The notes under the pieces were generated by a model that made no database searches, was not told where the DNA came from, and was given only the letters and a program-made list of their open reading frames with translations. Shown one piece after another: positions 16,695 to 24,552 of a stretch of 64,000 nucleotides of DNA; positions within the stretch are counted from its first letter, which is position 1, and the number at the start of each line of letters is the position of its first letter. Position numbers and translations under genes: made by a program. The stretch comes from Clostridia bacterium (GTDB taxonomy: Bacteria; Bacillota; Clostridia; Oscillospirales; Acutalibacteraceae), in NCBI GenBank assembly GCA_017442265.1, contig JAFSAC010000008.1, positions 1 to 64,000 on the forward strand. Reading direction: 5' to 3'.

Positions 16695-16908
16695 TATAAT
16701 ACATAAGCTACGCAAACTTAATACACGCAGATCAGGTATTTTTCTCTATGGGGATACTATGCCTTTTTTCTGTAATACTATTTTTGAATTTGGCAAAAAT
16801 GCAAATTCCATTAAGTAGTATTACAGCGAATGCTTGATCTATTTAAGTTTGCGTAGCGGCAACGGGGTTTGCGTTTTTCGGTGCGTGGCTTCGGTCACGC
16901 ACTTTTTT
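16695..16908 (+). ncRNA. candidate structured RNA with nested inverted repeats
   Basis: TATAAT at 16695-16700, then four nested pairs: 16707-16721 with 16843-16857 (15 bp perfect, GCTACGCAAACTTAA); GATCA 16730-16734 with TGATC 16835-16839; 16770-16780 with 16816-16826 (11 bp perfect, CTGTAATACTA); GAATTTG 16786-16792 with CAAATTC 16802-16808. A terminator (GTGCGTG 16881-16887 / CACGCAC 16896-16902, T6) closes it. I see no ORF with a ribosome site. It could be a small RNA or a MITE-like sequence. Bases 16531-16694 between the element end and this unit hold only the terminator at 16603 and no gene. Confidence 0.55.
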
Positions 16909-16919
16909 ATTATTAGTTT

Positions 16920-16945
16920 AAAACTTTTTCGGTTTTCACATCGTC
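16920..16945 (+). promoter_or_regulatory. ECF-type promoter upstream of the sigma operon
   Basis: AAAAC (16920-16924), 17 bases, CGTC (16942-16945) followed by TTATAAG. The same arrangement and spacing recurs at 18953-18978 before the next lipoprotein gene. AAC / CGTC elements are typical of promoters used by ECF sigma factors, so the sigma gene is probably autoregulated. Confidence 0.65.
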
Positions 16946-16969
16946 TTATAAGTAAGAGAGGTGAAAATA

Positions 16970-17122
16970 ATGAATAAGTTCGAAATTTTCTTAAAGCAGA
17001 TTTTAACTGTCATTTTCAGGGAGATGCCATTTAACAGGCAAAAAGCTGATGAAAGTTTAGAAAAAATAAAGTCATTTCAAAAGGCAACTTTGGGGGAAAA
17101 TAACGATGGACATAATAAATAA
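16970..17122 (+). CDS. 50-residue small protein coupled to the sigma factor
   Basis: Predicted 50 aa, beginning MNKFEIFLKQILTVIF. GAGAGGTG lies 7 bases before the ATG. The stop is at 17120-17122, so it overlaps the sigma gene by 17 bases in another frame. The N-terminal half is amphipathic/hydrophobic, the rest charged (RQKADESLEKIKSFQK). The arrangement suggests translational coupling, or a small regulator of the sigma factor. Family not recognised. Confidence 0.6.
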   Translation: MNKFEIFLKQILTVIFREMPFNRQKADESLEKIKSFQKATLGENNDGHNK

Positions 17123-18905
17123 TGTGATAAGGGCGATGGATGGTGACCAAGAAGCCATTAGCGAATTATACTATACTACATATCCAAAACTCCGTGCAGT
17201 TGCCGTTAGCATTTTAAAAAATGAAGCTGATGCTGATGATATTGTTCAAGACTCCTACATAAAAGCATTTTCAAGTTTACATCAATTAGATAATGCAAAA
17301 AAATTTGAGCCTTGGCTTTGCAGAATTGTATCAAATAAGTGTAAAGATTATTTGAAAAAGAATAAGCCTATTTTATTTTCTGCGCAAGATAATGAAGAAA
17401 ACGATGAGCCTATTGAGTGGTCAATTGAGGACGAGTCCAAGGAATATGATCCGGAAGAAGTATTACTTTCAGAGGACACAAGAAAGCAAATTATGGACTT
17501 GCTTAATTCTCTGCCCGATGACCAAAGAATATGTTTGGTTTATCATGTAGTTCAAGAAATGAAAATTTCCGAAATTGCGGAATTGCTTGAAGTATCAGAG
17601 AACACCGTAAAAAGTAGAATCAATTATGCGAAATCCAAAATGAAATCTAAAATCAACGAGTTGGAGAAAAAAGGTGTCAAATTGCGTGGTTTCGCAGGTT
17701 TTGCTCTGTTCCCACTTATCAGACACTTGTTTGCTTCTCAATCTACTTCTGTTCCGCCCATTTCGGCAGAAATAGTTGCAGGCTCAACGGCCGGTGTAGC
17801 AGGAACAACTGCCGCCATATCGGAAACGGTAGCATCATCTTCTTCGGCTGTTATAGGCGAAACAGCAAAAACGGTTGTAGGACAGGCGGTACAGCATTTA
17901 GGTTTAAAAATTATATCGGGAGTGGTTGCAGTGGCTATAGCGGCAACTACCATTACAGGTATAATTAACCCTAAACTTTTATATCCAATAGATGTTTTCA
18001 ACATTATTGAAGAAGCACCGATTAAAGTTATTGAGAAATTTGAAGATGCTTTTAATGATGGCGAATTGGACGAAATGGTTGAATGTTTGGAGCCGAACAT
18101 TCAAAAAGAAATTAATGAATATAGGTATGAAGCCGATGGCTTTATAGGTATATTCTTAAATACAGATTCTAACAAAATAGTAAAAATTGCTTCTTCGTTG
18201 TTAGGTGCAAAATGTGATATCATAGTCGATAAAAAGAACAGTGATATAAAATCCGATGTGGCTATCCTTAAAACCAAAATCAAGTTTTCTATTCTTGGCA
18301 AAGATGATGATAGCGAAGAAACTGTAACTATGAAAAAAGTTGACGGAAAATGGTATATAGCTCATTCTGAACAAGCGTTAGAAGTTGATCCGAAGAATAA
18401 TGATAAGGCTATTGAATTATACGAAAGTTTATTGCGAAAGGGAGTTACTGAAAACGATCTTGAAATTGCTTATTATGCATATATTGATTTGAACAATGAT
18501 GGGGTTTATGAACTGTTAGTATCAGATGCTCAAGGAACTTCTGATACTTGGTCTACTGGTGAGTTGTTTACTTACAAGAACGCTGAACTATATTTTTGCG
18601 GTCGAACAAACTCAAGATATGATTATTTTTACATTGTTAATAATAGTTATCTTTTAGGAAGACATCGTATGGGAAATCAGTTTATTTCTCTTAATGAAAC
18701 AATATCGACAACAAACTATCATTGGGACGAAACAATGCAAAGAAACGACCTCGCCATTTCTTATAATGATGGTGAATGGGAATACCTCACAAACGAAGAA
18801 TTTGAATTTTACCAAGCTATGCCGGATAGCAATTCCGTGGAAGATGCATTTATTAAAACTGCCGAACCCATTATTCTCAAACAAAATTCTTTTGCAGAGA
18901 ATTAA
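17106..18905 (+). CDS. ECF sigma factor fused to a membrane segment and extracytoplasmic domain
   Basis: Predicted 599 aa. Sigma region 2 about residues 5-85 (DADDIVQDSYIKAF, then KKFEPWLCRIVSNKCKDYL); region 4 about 125-185 (DDQRICLVYHVVQ, SEIAELLEVSENTVKSRI). Residues 210-262 are Ser/Thr/Ala/Gly-rich; a membrane segment lies at about 266-287 (LKIISGVVAVAIAATTITGII). The last 310 residues should be outside: an NTF2-like stretch (KVIEKFEDAFNDGELDEMVECL) then an acidic Asp-rich segment (YAYIDLNNDGVYELLVSD). Typical ECF sigmas are about 180 aa, so sensor and sigma seem joined in one chain. GGGGG precedes the ATG. Release may need proteolysis; this is inference. Confidence 0.9.
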   Translation: MDIINNVIRAMDGDQEAISELYYTTYPKLRAVAVSILKNEADADDIVQDSYIKAFSSLHQLDNAKKFEPWLCRIVSNKCKDYLKKNKPILFSAQDNEENDEPIEWSIEDESKEYDPEEVLLSEDTRKQIMDLLNSLPDDQRICLVYHVVQEMKISEIAELLEVSENTVKSRINYAKSKMKSKINELEKKGVKLRGFAGFALFPLIRHLFASQSTSVPPISAEIVAGSTAGVAGTTAAISETVASSSSAVIGETAKTVVGQAVQHLGLKIISGVVAVAIAATTITGIINPKLLYPIDVFNIIEEAPIKVIEKFEDAFNDGELDEMVECLEPNIQKEINEYRYEADGFIGIFLNTDSNKIVKIASSLLGAKCDIIVDKKNSDIKSDVAILKTKIKFSILGKDDDSEETVTMKKVDGKWYIAHSEQALEVDPKNNDKAIELYESLLRKGVTENDLEIAYYAYIDLNNDGVYELLVSDAQGTSDTWSTGELFTYKNAELYFCGRTNSRYDYFYIVNNSYLLGRHRMGNQFISLNETISTTNYHWDETMQRNDLAISYNDGEWEYLTNEEFEFYQAMPDSNSVEDAFIKTAEPIILKQNSFAEN

Positions 18906-18952
18906 CGAGATTAGCACAGTAAAGAAAAAATTTAAATATTTTTATAATTTTT

Positions 18953-18978
18953 AAAACCTTTTTCAAAACCAAATCGTC
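18953..18978 (+). promoter_or_regulatory. ECF-type promoter before the lipoprotein gene
   Basis: AAAAC (18953-18957), 17 bases, CGTC (18975-18978) followed by TATAAAG, matching the motif before the sigma operon in both elements and in spacing. It predicts that the sigma factor drives the lipoprotein gene at 19028. Confidence 0.65.
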
Positions 18979-19027
18979 TATAAAGTGTAACAAGAAATTG
19001 TTAACATCAAAAAAAGGATGGTTTGTT

Positions 19028-20050
19028 ATGAAAAAGACCTTTAAAAAACTAACCGCATTGCTATTTGTTTTTGTATTGATTTTCTCATTTGCAGGATGTG
19101 AGAGTGATACTGGTTTGGATTCCAAAGAGTCCGAATATGCGGAAACAGTCGAAAATCTTCAACGTGATGAAAGCTCTGAAGAACTAACTGTTGATGATGA
19201 ATCAACTGACATTGACACAAGCACCACAATATCAACCGAAGAAAAAGTAATCAAAGAAGAGCCTACCGAAGAGAAAACAGCAACTACACAAAAATCTCCG
19301 GTTGAAACGGAAGATACTACTTCTAACACGGAATCCACACAAAAAAGCAGTGTTACAACATCGTCTAAGGAAACAAACAAGAAAACGGAAGTTACACAAT
19401 CAAAAGAGAATAACGAGTCAGAAACCATTACTTCAAGTCCTACCGACAATACTACAACATCTGCGCCCATCGTTACGATACCAACGTTCACAAAAACGGT
19501 ATATGTATATGAACACAAAAATATCGAAACAGCGACAGGATCAGACGACTATTATGCTTGGCTAAATGTTTATTGCATCAACGATAACACTTCCAATAAA
19601 AACGATTTCCAAAACGAATTTAAAAATGTATTTGGATATATGCCAACAGCAAAAATTCAAAGCAAATATATCGGAGAATTCTTAGTTGATGGATATGAAG
19701 GGGTGCAAAAAATCTATCAATATACTATTGAAGATAGCACATACCCTTTCATTGTAGATGAGTTTTATGTGGTAAAAAAGAAAATTTGTGCTGACGGTTC
19801 GGGGTGGTGTGGTTTTCCTGTTCCATGTTCGATGGATAATATGGATAATTCTCAACGAGTTCAAAGTCTGTTGTTAGAGATGCGCGAGATGTTTTGTGAG
19901 TGGTATGGTGTTGACTACTCGTATATAACAGAAAACGCCGATAAATTTATGGCAAATATGATAAGCGAAGCTGGTCTTATGAGAACCGAGGATGGTCGTG
20001 TGCTTAATGTTGTTTACCGTTACATTAGAGGAATTAATATGCCACTATGA
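19028..20050 (+). CDS. lipoprotein with long Thr/Ser/Glu linker
   Basis: Predicted 340 aa. ATG 19028 with AAGGATGG about 8 bases upstream; an earlier in-frame start lacks a site. Lipobox FSFAGC. Residues about 25-165 are a low-complexity linker rich in Thr, Ser, Glu and Lys that could span the wall. The C-terminal 175 residues form a compact domain (YVYEHKNIETATGSDDYY, then a conserved-looking CADGSGWCGFPVPC with three cysteines). Family not recognised. It follows the sigma gene and has the same ECF-type promoter, so it is the likely main target or partner of that sigma factor. Confidence 0.8.
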   Translation: MKKTFKKLTALLFVFVLIFSFAGCESDTGLDSKESEYAETVENLQRDESSEELTVDDESTDIDTSTTISTEEKVIKEEPTEEKTATTQKSPVETEDTTSNTESTQKSSVTTSSKETNKKTEVTQSKENNESETITSSPTDNTTTSAPIVTIPTFTKTVYVYEHKNIETATGSDDYYAWLNVYCINDNTSNKNDFQNEFKNVFGYMPTAKIQSKYIGEFLVDGYEGVQKIYQYTIEDSTYPFIVDEFYVVKKKICADGSGWCGFPVPCSMDNMDNSQRVQSLLLEMREMFCEWYGVDYSYITENADKFMANMISEAGLMRTEDGRVLNVVYRYIRGINMPL

Positions 20051-20157
20051 TTTTCTCATTAAATTTAATATAACGCATACGAAAATGACAATTGGGTTGT
20101 GGATAATATAAATTCCCTAAAAATAAACGATTAAAAAGTTAGAAAGGTTTGATTATA

Positions 20158-20784
20158 ATGAAAAATTTTATTTGTGCTCTTTGGGTTTGTTTGTTATTGT
20201 TTAGTTTGTGTGCTTGTGGAAAACAGGAGAATGAAAAAGATGGATCGCCTACAAGTAGTACTAATCAACCGGCGGTTGCACAGAGCAATGTTGGTGATGA
20301 AACACTTCAATATCCCGCTAAGAATGATGAATTCGAATATAAGGTTTATGAAACTTATATTGAAATTACAAAATATATCGGTTCCGAGTCAATAGTAACT
20401 GTTCCAACTACAATAGAAAATTTGCCGGTTAAATCCATTAGTGACTGGTCGCTTGAAGGGTGCCAAAACATAACGAGTATAATCTTACCTGATGGACTTG
20501 AAGAAATTGGATACAAGGCCTTTGCGGATTGTAGCGCCCTGAAAGAAATCAACATTCCTAATAGTGTGAAGGAAATTGGAGAAAGAGCTTTTCATGGCTG
20601 TGTATCTCTTGTTGAACTCACTATTCCAAAAAGTGTAACCAAAATTGGAGAGAAAGCGGTTGGTTGGTCTGGTGGTATTGGTACATATAAGCAAACGGAT
20701 GTTATTGTAAAGGTCTATAAAGCTTCGTACGCTGTTCAGTGGGTTCTAGATAATTATATTCAATATTATGAGGTGTTAGGATAA
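20158..20784 (+). CDS. BspA-type leucine-rich-repeat lipoprotein
   Basis: Predicted 208 aa. ATG 20158 has AGAAAGG 10 bases upstream. Lipobox LCACG. Residues about 75-175 hold BspA/LRR_5 repeats (ITSIILPDGLEEIGYKAFADCSALKEI, INIPNSVKEIGERAFHGC, LTIPKSVTKIGEKA). Such repeats mediate surface binding to host or other cells. The short array (about three repeats) ends with VYKASYAVQWVLDN, a usual C-terminal cap in this family. Located between two other envelope genes in the element. Confidence 0.85.
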   Translation: MKNFICALWVCLLLFSLCACGKQENEKDGSPTSSTNQPAVAQSNVGDETLQYPAKNDEFEYKVYETYIEITKYIGSESIVTVPTTIENLPVKSISDWSLEGCQNITSIILPDGLEEIGYKAFADCSALKEINIPNSVKEIGERAFHGCVSLVELTIPKSVTKIGEKAVGWSGGIGTYKQTDVIVKVYKASYAVQWVLDNYIQYYEVLG

Positions 20785-20790
20785 GTTCGT

Positions 20791-22362
20791 ATGGGAAAGA
20801 AAATGTTTTTCAAAATCGCAAGTATAAGAGAAGCCACTAAATTGAAGAAAAAATCCATTGCCCTTTGTATTGTGCAGATGCTTGTGGGGTTATTCGTTAT
20901 ACCATATGTCGTTTGTATGTTGACATTAGTATTGTGCTCGGGTGAGGTGTCAAATGTTTGGACGGTTACACAGTATGTAATTTACTTCTTTCTTGTTGCA
21001 CTATATTGGTATGCATGTAATATCCGAAAATGGTCTCATTCATATATGTTGGATTACACAAAAAGGACATTGGAAAACCAAGGGGCTTACTGCCCTCGTT
21101 GTTTTTCTAGAATGAAGACTTCTCTAGAATCCTTTGATTACGAAGAGAAAATCGGCGAAGAAACTATAAAAACAGTATACTCGGACGGTTATGTTTCGTA
21201 TGATGCTAAGGTGATCATGGAAAAGCGTAAAGAGAAGTTGCCGCATTTTGTTTGTACCGGAAAGAAATGTGCACTTGAAACGAAACCGCAAAAATCCAGT
21301 GCTGATTCATACAAAGTTAGATGGCAAGTGAAAAACAATTACTCTTTTTTTGAATTGCCAAGGGGGATGCGTAATACATACCGCTTGATTCTCGGCGACA
21401 CAAACAGTGCTTGTAAATCTTCTATGATGAGAAAGTTTCATACAGGATTGCATCGTGCTCTTATCGGTATTATTTTTGTAGTTTTACTAATTGTGTCAAA
21501 GATTAACAACTATGGTGTAACGGGAAAATCTTTTGAATTGCTTTGGGGGACAACCGATGCAATCATTACATTTGCTGTTATGACCACCATTCTAGTAATC
21601 GCTTATGTTATAGCGGAGATTATCATCAAAAGGAAAAGTGATAAAATCTGTTCATCAGAAGTTTTCGCTCAAGATAAGCAAAAGCGGCACAAACAATTGG
21701 CAGAAACTTATTTTGCAAAGTGTAACGGCGAGTATGTAATTCAATACCGCAAAAAAGCCATAAGAAAAGCTCGTAAAGAAAAAGATCCTATGGTAGAAAA
21801 GCTTCCAAAATACGATTATCAAGGTGAAAGAAAACTCTTAAAAGACAAGCAACACTATGTTGACAATTTGTTGAAAATGCTCGCATGCTTCTTAAACGAA
21901 ACGGAACTTAAGCATAGTACAAATTTTCTTAATGGAACCTATATCGTTGAAGCTCTTACAAAGCATCTCGTTCCTAAAAAGTATTCTTTTATCGTCGATG
22001 AGGGAACGGGGTATTTAGCTATGTCCACATATCTTCGATATGGTTTATATGAAGAACATATCGAGAATATTGTAACGGATTGGTTAAAGGAAAATGAAAA
22101 CCATACATTTCCAATATTCGTTGATCGAGATCCTTGTGGCGTATATGTGTCAGCGGGAATCCCTTTTACTCTTGATTATCAATTGAAAGATAGCGATAAA
22201 AACGAATTTGAGAATACTATTGGTCGTTATATGAAATGGATCGCCACTTTGCAGGATATAATTGCCGATGAGTTTGGAGAAGAGGAGGATTTTTCGGAAA
22301 CTCCTGACATCAGTAAGCAACTACTTGAGCAGGCAGCAAATCAGCTAAAACAAAAGAATTAA
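20791..22362 (+). CDS. multi-span membrane protein with four-cysteine zinc-like motif
   Basis: Predicted 523 aa, beginning 6 bases after the LRR gene, so probably co-transcribed. Two membrane segments near the N-terminus (about 24-46 and 60-80), then a cytoplasmic stretch with CPRC (about 100) and CTGKKC (about 153), which could bind a metal; two more membrane segments about 228-248 and 258-280; then a 240-residue charged C-terminal domain, presumably cytoplasmic. No catalytic motif or family recognised. Low GC like its neighbours. Role in the element unknown. Confidence 0.75.
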   Translation: MGKKMFFKIASIREATKLKKKSIALCIVQMLVGLFVIPYVVCMLTLVLCSGEVSNVWTVTQYVIYFFLVALYWYACNIRKWSHSYMLDYTKRTLENQGAYCPRCFSRMKTSLESFDYEEKIGEETIKTVYSDGYVSYDAKVIMEKRKEKLPHFVCTGKKCALETKPQKSSADSYKVRWQVKNNYSFFELPRGMRNTYRLILGDTNSACKSSMMRKFHTGLHRALIGIIFVVLLIVSKINNYGVTGKSFELLWGTTDAIITFAVMTTILVIAYVIAEIIIKRKSDKICSSEVFAQDKQKRHKQLAETYFAKCNGEYVIQYRKKAIRKARKEKDPMVEKLPKYDYQGERKLLKDKQHYVDNLLKMLACFLNETELKHSTNFLNGTYIVEALTKHLVPKKYSFIVDEGTGYLAMSTYLRYGLYEEHIENIVTDWLKENENHTFPIFVDRDPCGVYVSAGIPFTLDYQLKDSDKNEFENTIGRYMKWIATLQDIIADEFGEEEDFSETPDISKQLLEQAANQLKQKN

Positions 22363-22478
22363 ATTAAAAGTGTTTGGTGTTATTGTTGTCTTCGGTTTAC
22401 CAGCTGTATTTACTATCGCAAAATTCTTTAATGAAGATAGTTTTCAATAATTGAAATATTTGCTGGACTTACGAAAAC

Positions 22479-22506
22479 CTTTGTAGTATGTTGTTGTACT
22501 GCAAAG
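22479..22506 (+). promoter_or_regulatory. hairpin touching the ribosome site of the 32-aa ORF
   Basis: CTTTGTAGTA (22479-22488) pairs with TACTGCAAAG (22497-22506), 10 bp with one G-U, 8-base loop. The 3' arm includes the first bases of the AAAGGAGGTG ribosome site (22503-22512). It could limit access to that site. The rest of 22363-22517 shows no gene I can support. Confidence 0.5.
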
Positions 22507-22517
22507 GAGGTGCTCAT

Positions 22518-22616
22518 ATGGCACAAAAACTAAATAAATTAAAAAAGAGCGACTTTATAATGGTAACCGCCGTTGTGAAGTCGCTCTTCTCTTATGTGGG
22601 GGTGAGATTAAAATGA
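22518..22616 (+). CDS. 32-residue small ORF at the head of the DUF6809/CAP operon
   Basis: Predicted 32 aa (MAQKLNKLKKSDFIMVTAVV...), with a very strong AAAGGAGGTG site 6 bases upstream. Its TGA overlaps the next gene's ATG (ATGA). The ORF contains an 11-bp perfect inverted repeat (AAGAGCGACTT 22545-22555 / 22578-22588) that could form when ribosomes are absent. It may be a leader peptide or a small membrane-associated protein. Either reading fits; conservation would decide. Confidence 0.55.
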   Translation: MAQKLNKLKKSDFIMVTAVVKSLFSYVGVRLK

Positions 22617-22897
22617 CAACACTTGAAGATTTATATTACGGCAACATCAGTCCGCACGAAAGATATATCAAGCGAGGAACGAGAGTAGACAAGCTCGTTA
22701 AGCTGATATGCAAAAACGAGGAAGAATTAAATTCTACCCTCACAGAGAAGCAAATAGAAACCTTTGAAAAGTTCAAGGACTGCACAAGTGAGCTGTCCTG
22801 CATTACCGAGCGTGAAGCGTTCAATTCGGGATTTATCCTTGCCACTCGCATCATGGTGGAAGTGATGCAAGGCTTGGAGGAGGTCGAGGATATATGA
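22613..22897 (+). CDS. DUF6809-like small protein (element copy)
   Basis: Predicted 94 aa. Opens MTTLEDLYYGNISPHERYI, and shares the same pattern (LxDLYYGNIxPxERYI...L...L...F.....E.SxI.ExExFxxGFxLxxxMxxEV) with the chromosomal 94-aa gene at 56481-56765. These match the small family I know as DUF6809, common in Firmicute mobile and accessory regions, function unknown. Mostly helical, cytoplasmic. Translationally coupled on both sides (ATGA overlaps). Confidence 0.75.
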   Translation: MTTLEDLYYGNISPHERYIKRGTRVDKLVKLICKNEEELNSTLTEKQIETFEKFKDCTSELSCITEREAFNSGFILATRIMVEVMQGLEEVEDI

Positions 22898-23745
22898 AGA
22901 AAATTATTATCCTTCTTCTCTGCTGTGGGGTACTCGTGAGTGTGGTAGGATGCGGTGGCAACACCGCACTGCCGTCTAGCGAGAGTCCACCGACGACGGT
23001 ATCGGAAAAGATAATAACGGAAACTCCAAGCGAAATAACACCGCCTGTGGCGGCGGTAGAGCCGACAGAGGAAGAAAAAGAACCTCTCCCCACCGAGAGC
23101 AAGCCTCAGGCAACCGAACCAACTGTGACCGCCATAGAGCCGACAACAAAGGCACAGTCAACGGAAGAACCCAAGCCTACGTTACGGACAAAACCAGCCG
23201 AGCCATCGGTGGCGGAAATCACCGAAGCTAAGAAAGAAACACCGACGAAAACTGAAGAATCGCAAGAGGAAATATATGTAGGCATACAATGGTCGGAGGT
23301 CGATCCTGCAGATATCGAAAAGTTGGTGGTAGAAAAAATAAATGCCTACCGCATAGCACAAGGTGATACGGCAGCTACGATACTCCCTGGACTGACCGAG
23401 GTGGCTCGGTACAGAGTAACCGAACTCACAACAAACTTTGAGCATCGCGGAGAACAACATGTCAGCACGGAACTTAAATATGGACAGTATGTTGACCTTG
23501 TTCCTTATGGTATGCTTGATGAAAGTTATTACAAAGGATATAGTCGCGAAGCCATCGGAATGGGTGACTGGTTCGGTACTGCGGAAAGTATGTCTGACCG
23601 AATCGCAGACGGATTTTATCATAGCAAAAAACATTGGGCATATGTCGGTAGTTCCAAAAATCCATACATCGCCGTAGGCGTAACAAAAGCAAACGGCAAA
23701 TGGTATGTCTGCTTCTGTATGAGTGAAGAAAACTACGGCGGATAA
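22894..23745 (+). CDS. CAP-like (SCP/PR1) domain lipoprotein
   Basis: Predicted 283 aa. ATG overlaps the stop of the DUF6809-like gene. Lipobox VVGC, then a 110-residue Pro/Thr/Glu-rich linker, then a C-terminal domain of about 140 residues resembling the bacterial CAP fold (VVEKINAYRIAQG, RVTELTTNFEHRG, FYHSKKHWAYVGSSKNPYIAVGV, WYVCFCM). CAP proteins are secreted and bind lipids or ligands; enzymatic activity is rare. It is the third putative lipoprotein in the element. Confidence 0.8.
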   Translation: MKKIIILLLCCGVLVSVVGCGGNTALPSSESPPTTVSEKIITETPSEITPPVAAVEPTEEEKEPLPTESKPQATEPTVTAIEPTTKAQSTEEPKPTLRTKPAEPSVAEITEAKKETPTKTEESQEEIYVGIQWSEVDPADIEKLVVEKINAYRIAQGDTAATILPGLTEVARYRVTELTTNFEHRGEQHVSTELKYGQYVDLVPYGMLDESYYKGYSREAIGMGDWFGTAESMSDRIADGFYHSKKHWAYVGSSKNPYIAVGVTKANGKWYVCFCMSEENYGG

Positions 23746-23762
23746 AAACAAAATAAGGCGAT

Positions 23763-23809
23763 TTAAGGCAGGTGTATGCTCAGACGAGTAAACACCCGCC
23801 TTAAGTTTT
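23763..23809 (+). terminator. terminator after the CAP lipoprotein gene
   Basis: TTAAGGCAGGTGT (23763-23775) pairs with ACACCCGCCTTAA (23792-23804), one mismatch in 13, followed by GTTTTT. It ends the small-ORF/DUF6809/CAP operon. Confidence 0.8.
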
Positions 23810-23900
23810 TAAACGCCACACAGTGCAAAAAACACCAAAAATCGCCCCAGATTTCCCCTTTTTAGAACACACTCTCGAATGAAATTTAGAAATAACTTCT

Positions 23901-23933
23901 ATCGCAAGTTTAAAGAACTTGCGATATTTTTTT
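23901..23933 (+). terminator. terminator-like hairpin
   Basis: ATCGCAAGTT / AACTTGCGAT, 10 bp perfect, TAAAG loop (23901-23925), followed by ATTTTTTT. No gene lies directly before it after the CAP terminator, so it may end an unannotated transcript or insulate the repeat region. Confidence 0.7.
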
Positions 23934-23949
23934 ACAAAAAACGGTCTGC

Positions 23950-24194
23950 AAAACGCTAATTTCTCGACGTTATATGAAGGGGCAATTTTTTCGTGAAAAT
24001 GGGGCTACAAAACAGTAATTCTTGGACGATAGGTAGAGGGGAAAAGTTGTTTTTTATGTAAGTGAGAGGTATAAGTGTAAACAATTTATGAATTGTTTTG
24101 AAAAACCACCTTTCAAAACCGCGTTTTCAGGACGCTATATAGAGGGATAAAAATACTGATAGAAAATGCTGCTTTTGGACACTAAGTAGAGGAA
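23950..24194 (+). repeat. four iteron-like direct repeats upstream of the winged-helix gene
   Basis: Four imperfect 32-33-base copies begin at 23950, 24009, 24115 and 24163. Common pattern: AAAAC, then TT.T.GGACG, TA, (A/G).TAGAGGG. Starts are 59, 106 and 48 bases apart, so they are not a regular array. They fill most of the 480-base gap before the winged-helix protein and look like binding sites for it or for a replication/recombination protein. Confidence 0.6.
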
Positions 24195-24225
24195 CAAATT
24201 TACATAACTGAAAGGAGTGTTAAAA

Positions 24226-24552
24226 ATGAACACAACTAATGAAAAATCTTTAGTAAAGGAGATGGCAAAACACAAGAACTTTTTTATGGTATCAAATCGG
24301 ATATTTGAATTTGACTTAAAGCCGAAAGATTTCACAGTATACTGTTGCCTTGTTCGTCACTGTGATAACGAAGATCATTCCTGCTTCCCTTCACGGAAGC
24401 TCATTGCAACGGAATGTGGAATTGATAAAAAGACGGTGGATGCAGCTATGAAGAATCTCGAAGACCGTGGTCTTGTAAAGAAGGTTCATCGCAAACATTC
24501 TGACGGCAGTAAACGAAGCAATTTATATTACGTCACTCGACTTTTTGAGTAG
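24226..24552 (+). CDS. winged helix-turn-helix DNA-binding protein
   Basis: Predicted 108 aa. ATG 24226 with AAAGGAGTG 6 bases upstream. A wHTH fold covers residues 30-105: FDLKPKDFTVYCCLVRHCD, CFPSRKLIATECGIDKKTVDAAMKNLEDRGLVKKV, a recognition helix and wing as in plasmid or phage replication-initiator/regulator proteins of Firmicutes. The direct repeats just upstream are likely targets. It may regulate recombination or replication of the element. Confidence 0.8.
   Translation: MNTTNEKSLVKEMAKHKNFFMVSNRIFEFDLKPKDFTVYCCLVRHCDNEDHSCFPSRKLIATECGIDKKTVDAAMKNLEDRGLVKKVHRKHSDGSKRSNLYYVTRLFE

Noticed and set aside
22370-22450. 26-codon hydrophobic frame starting at GTG
   Set aside because: No ribosome site and no coupling to neighbours; not supportable.
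23950-24194. CRISPR array
   Set aside because: Only four imperfect copies with unequal spacing (59, 106, 48) and no cas genes.
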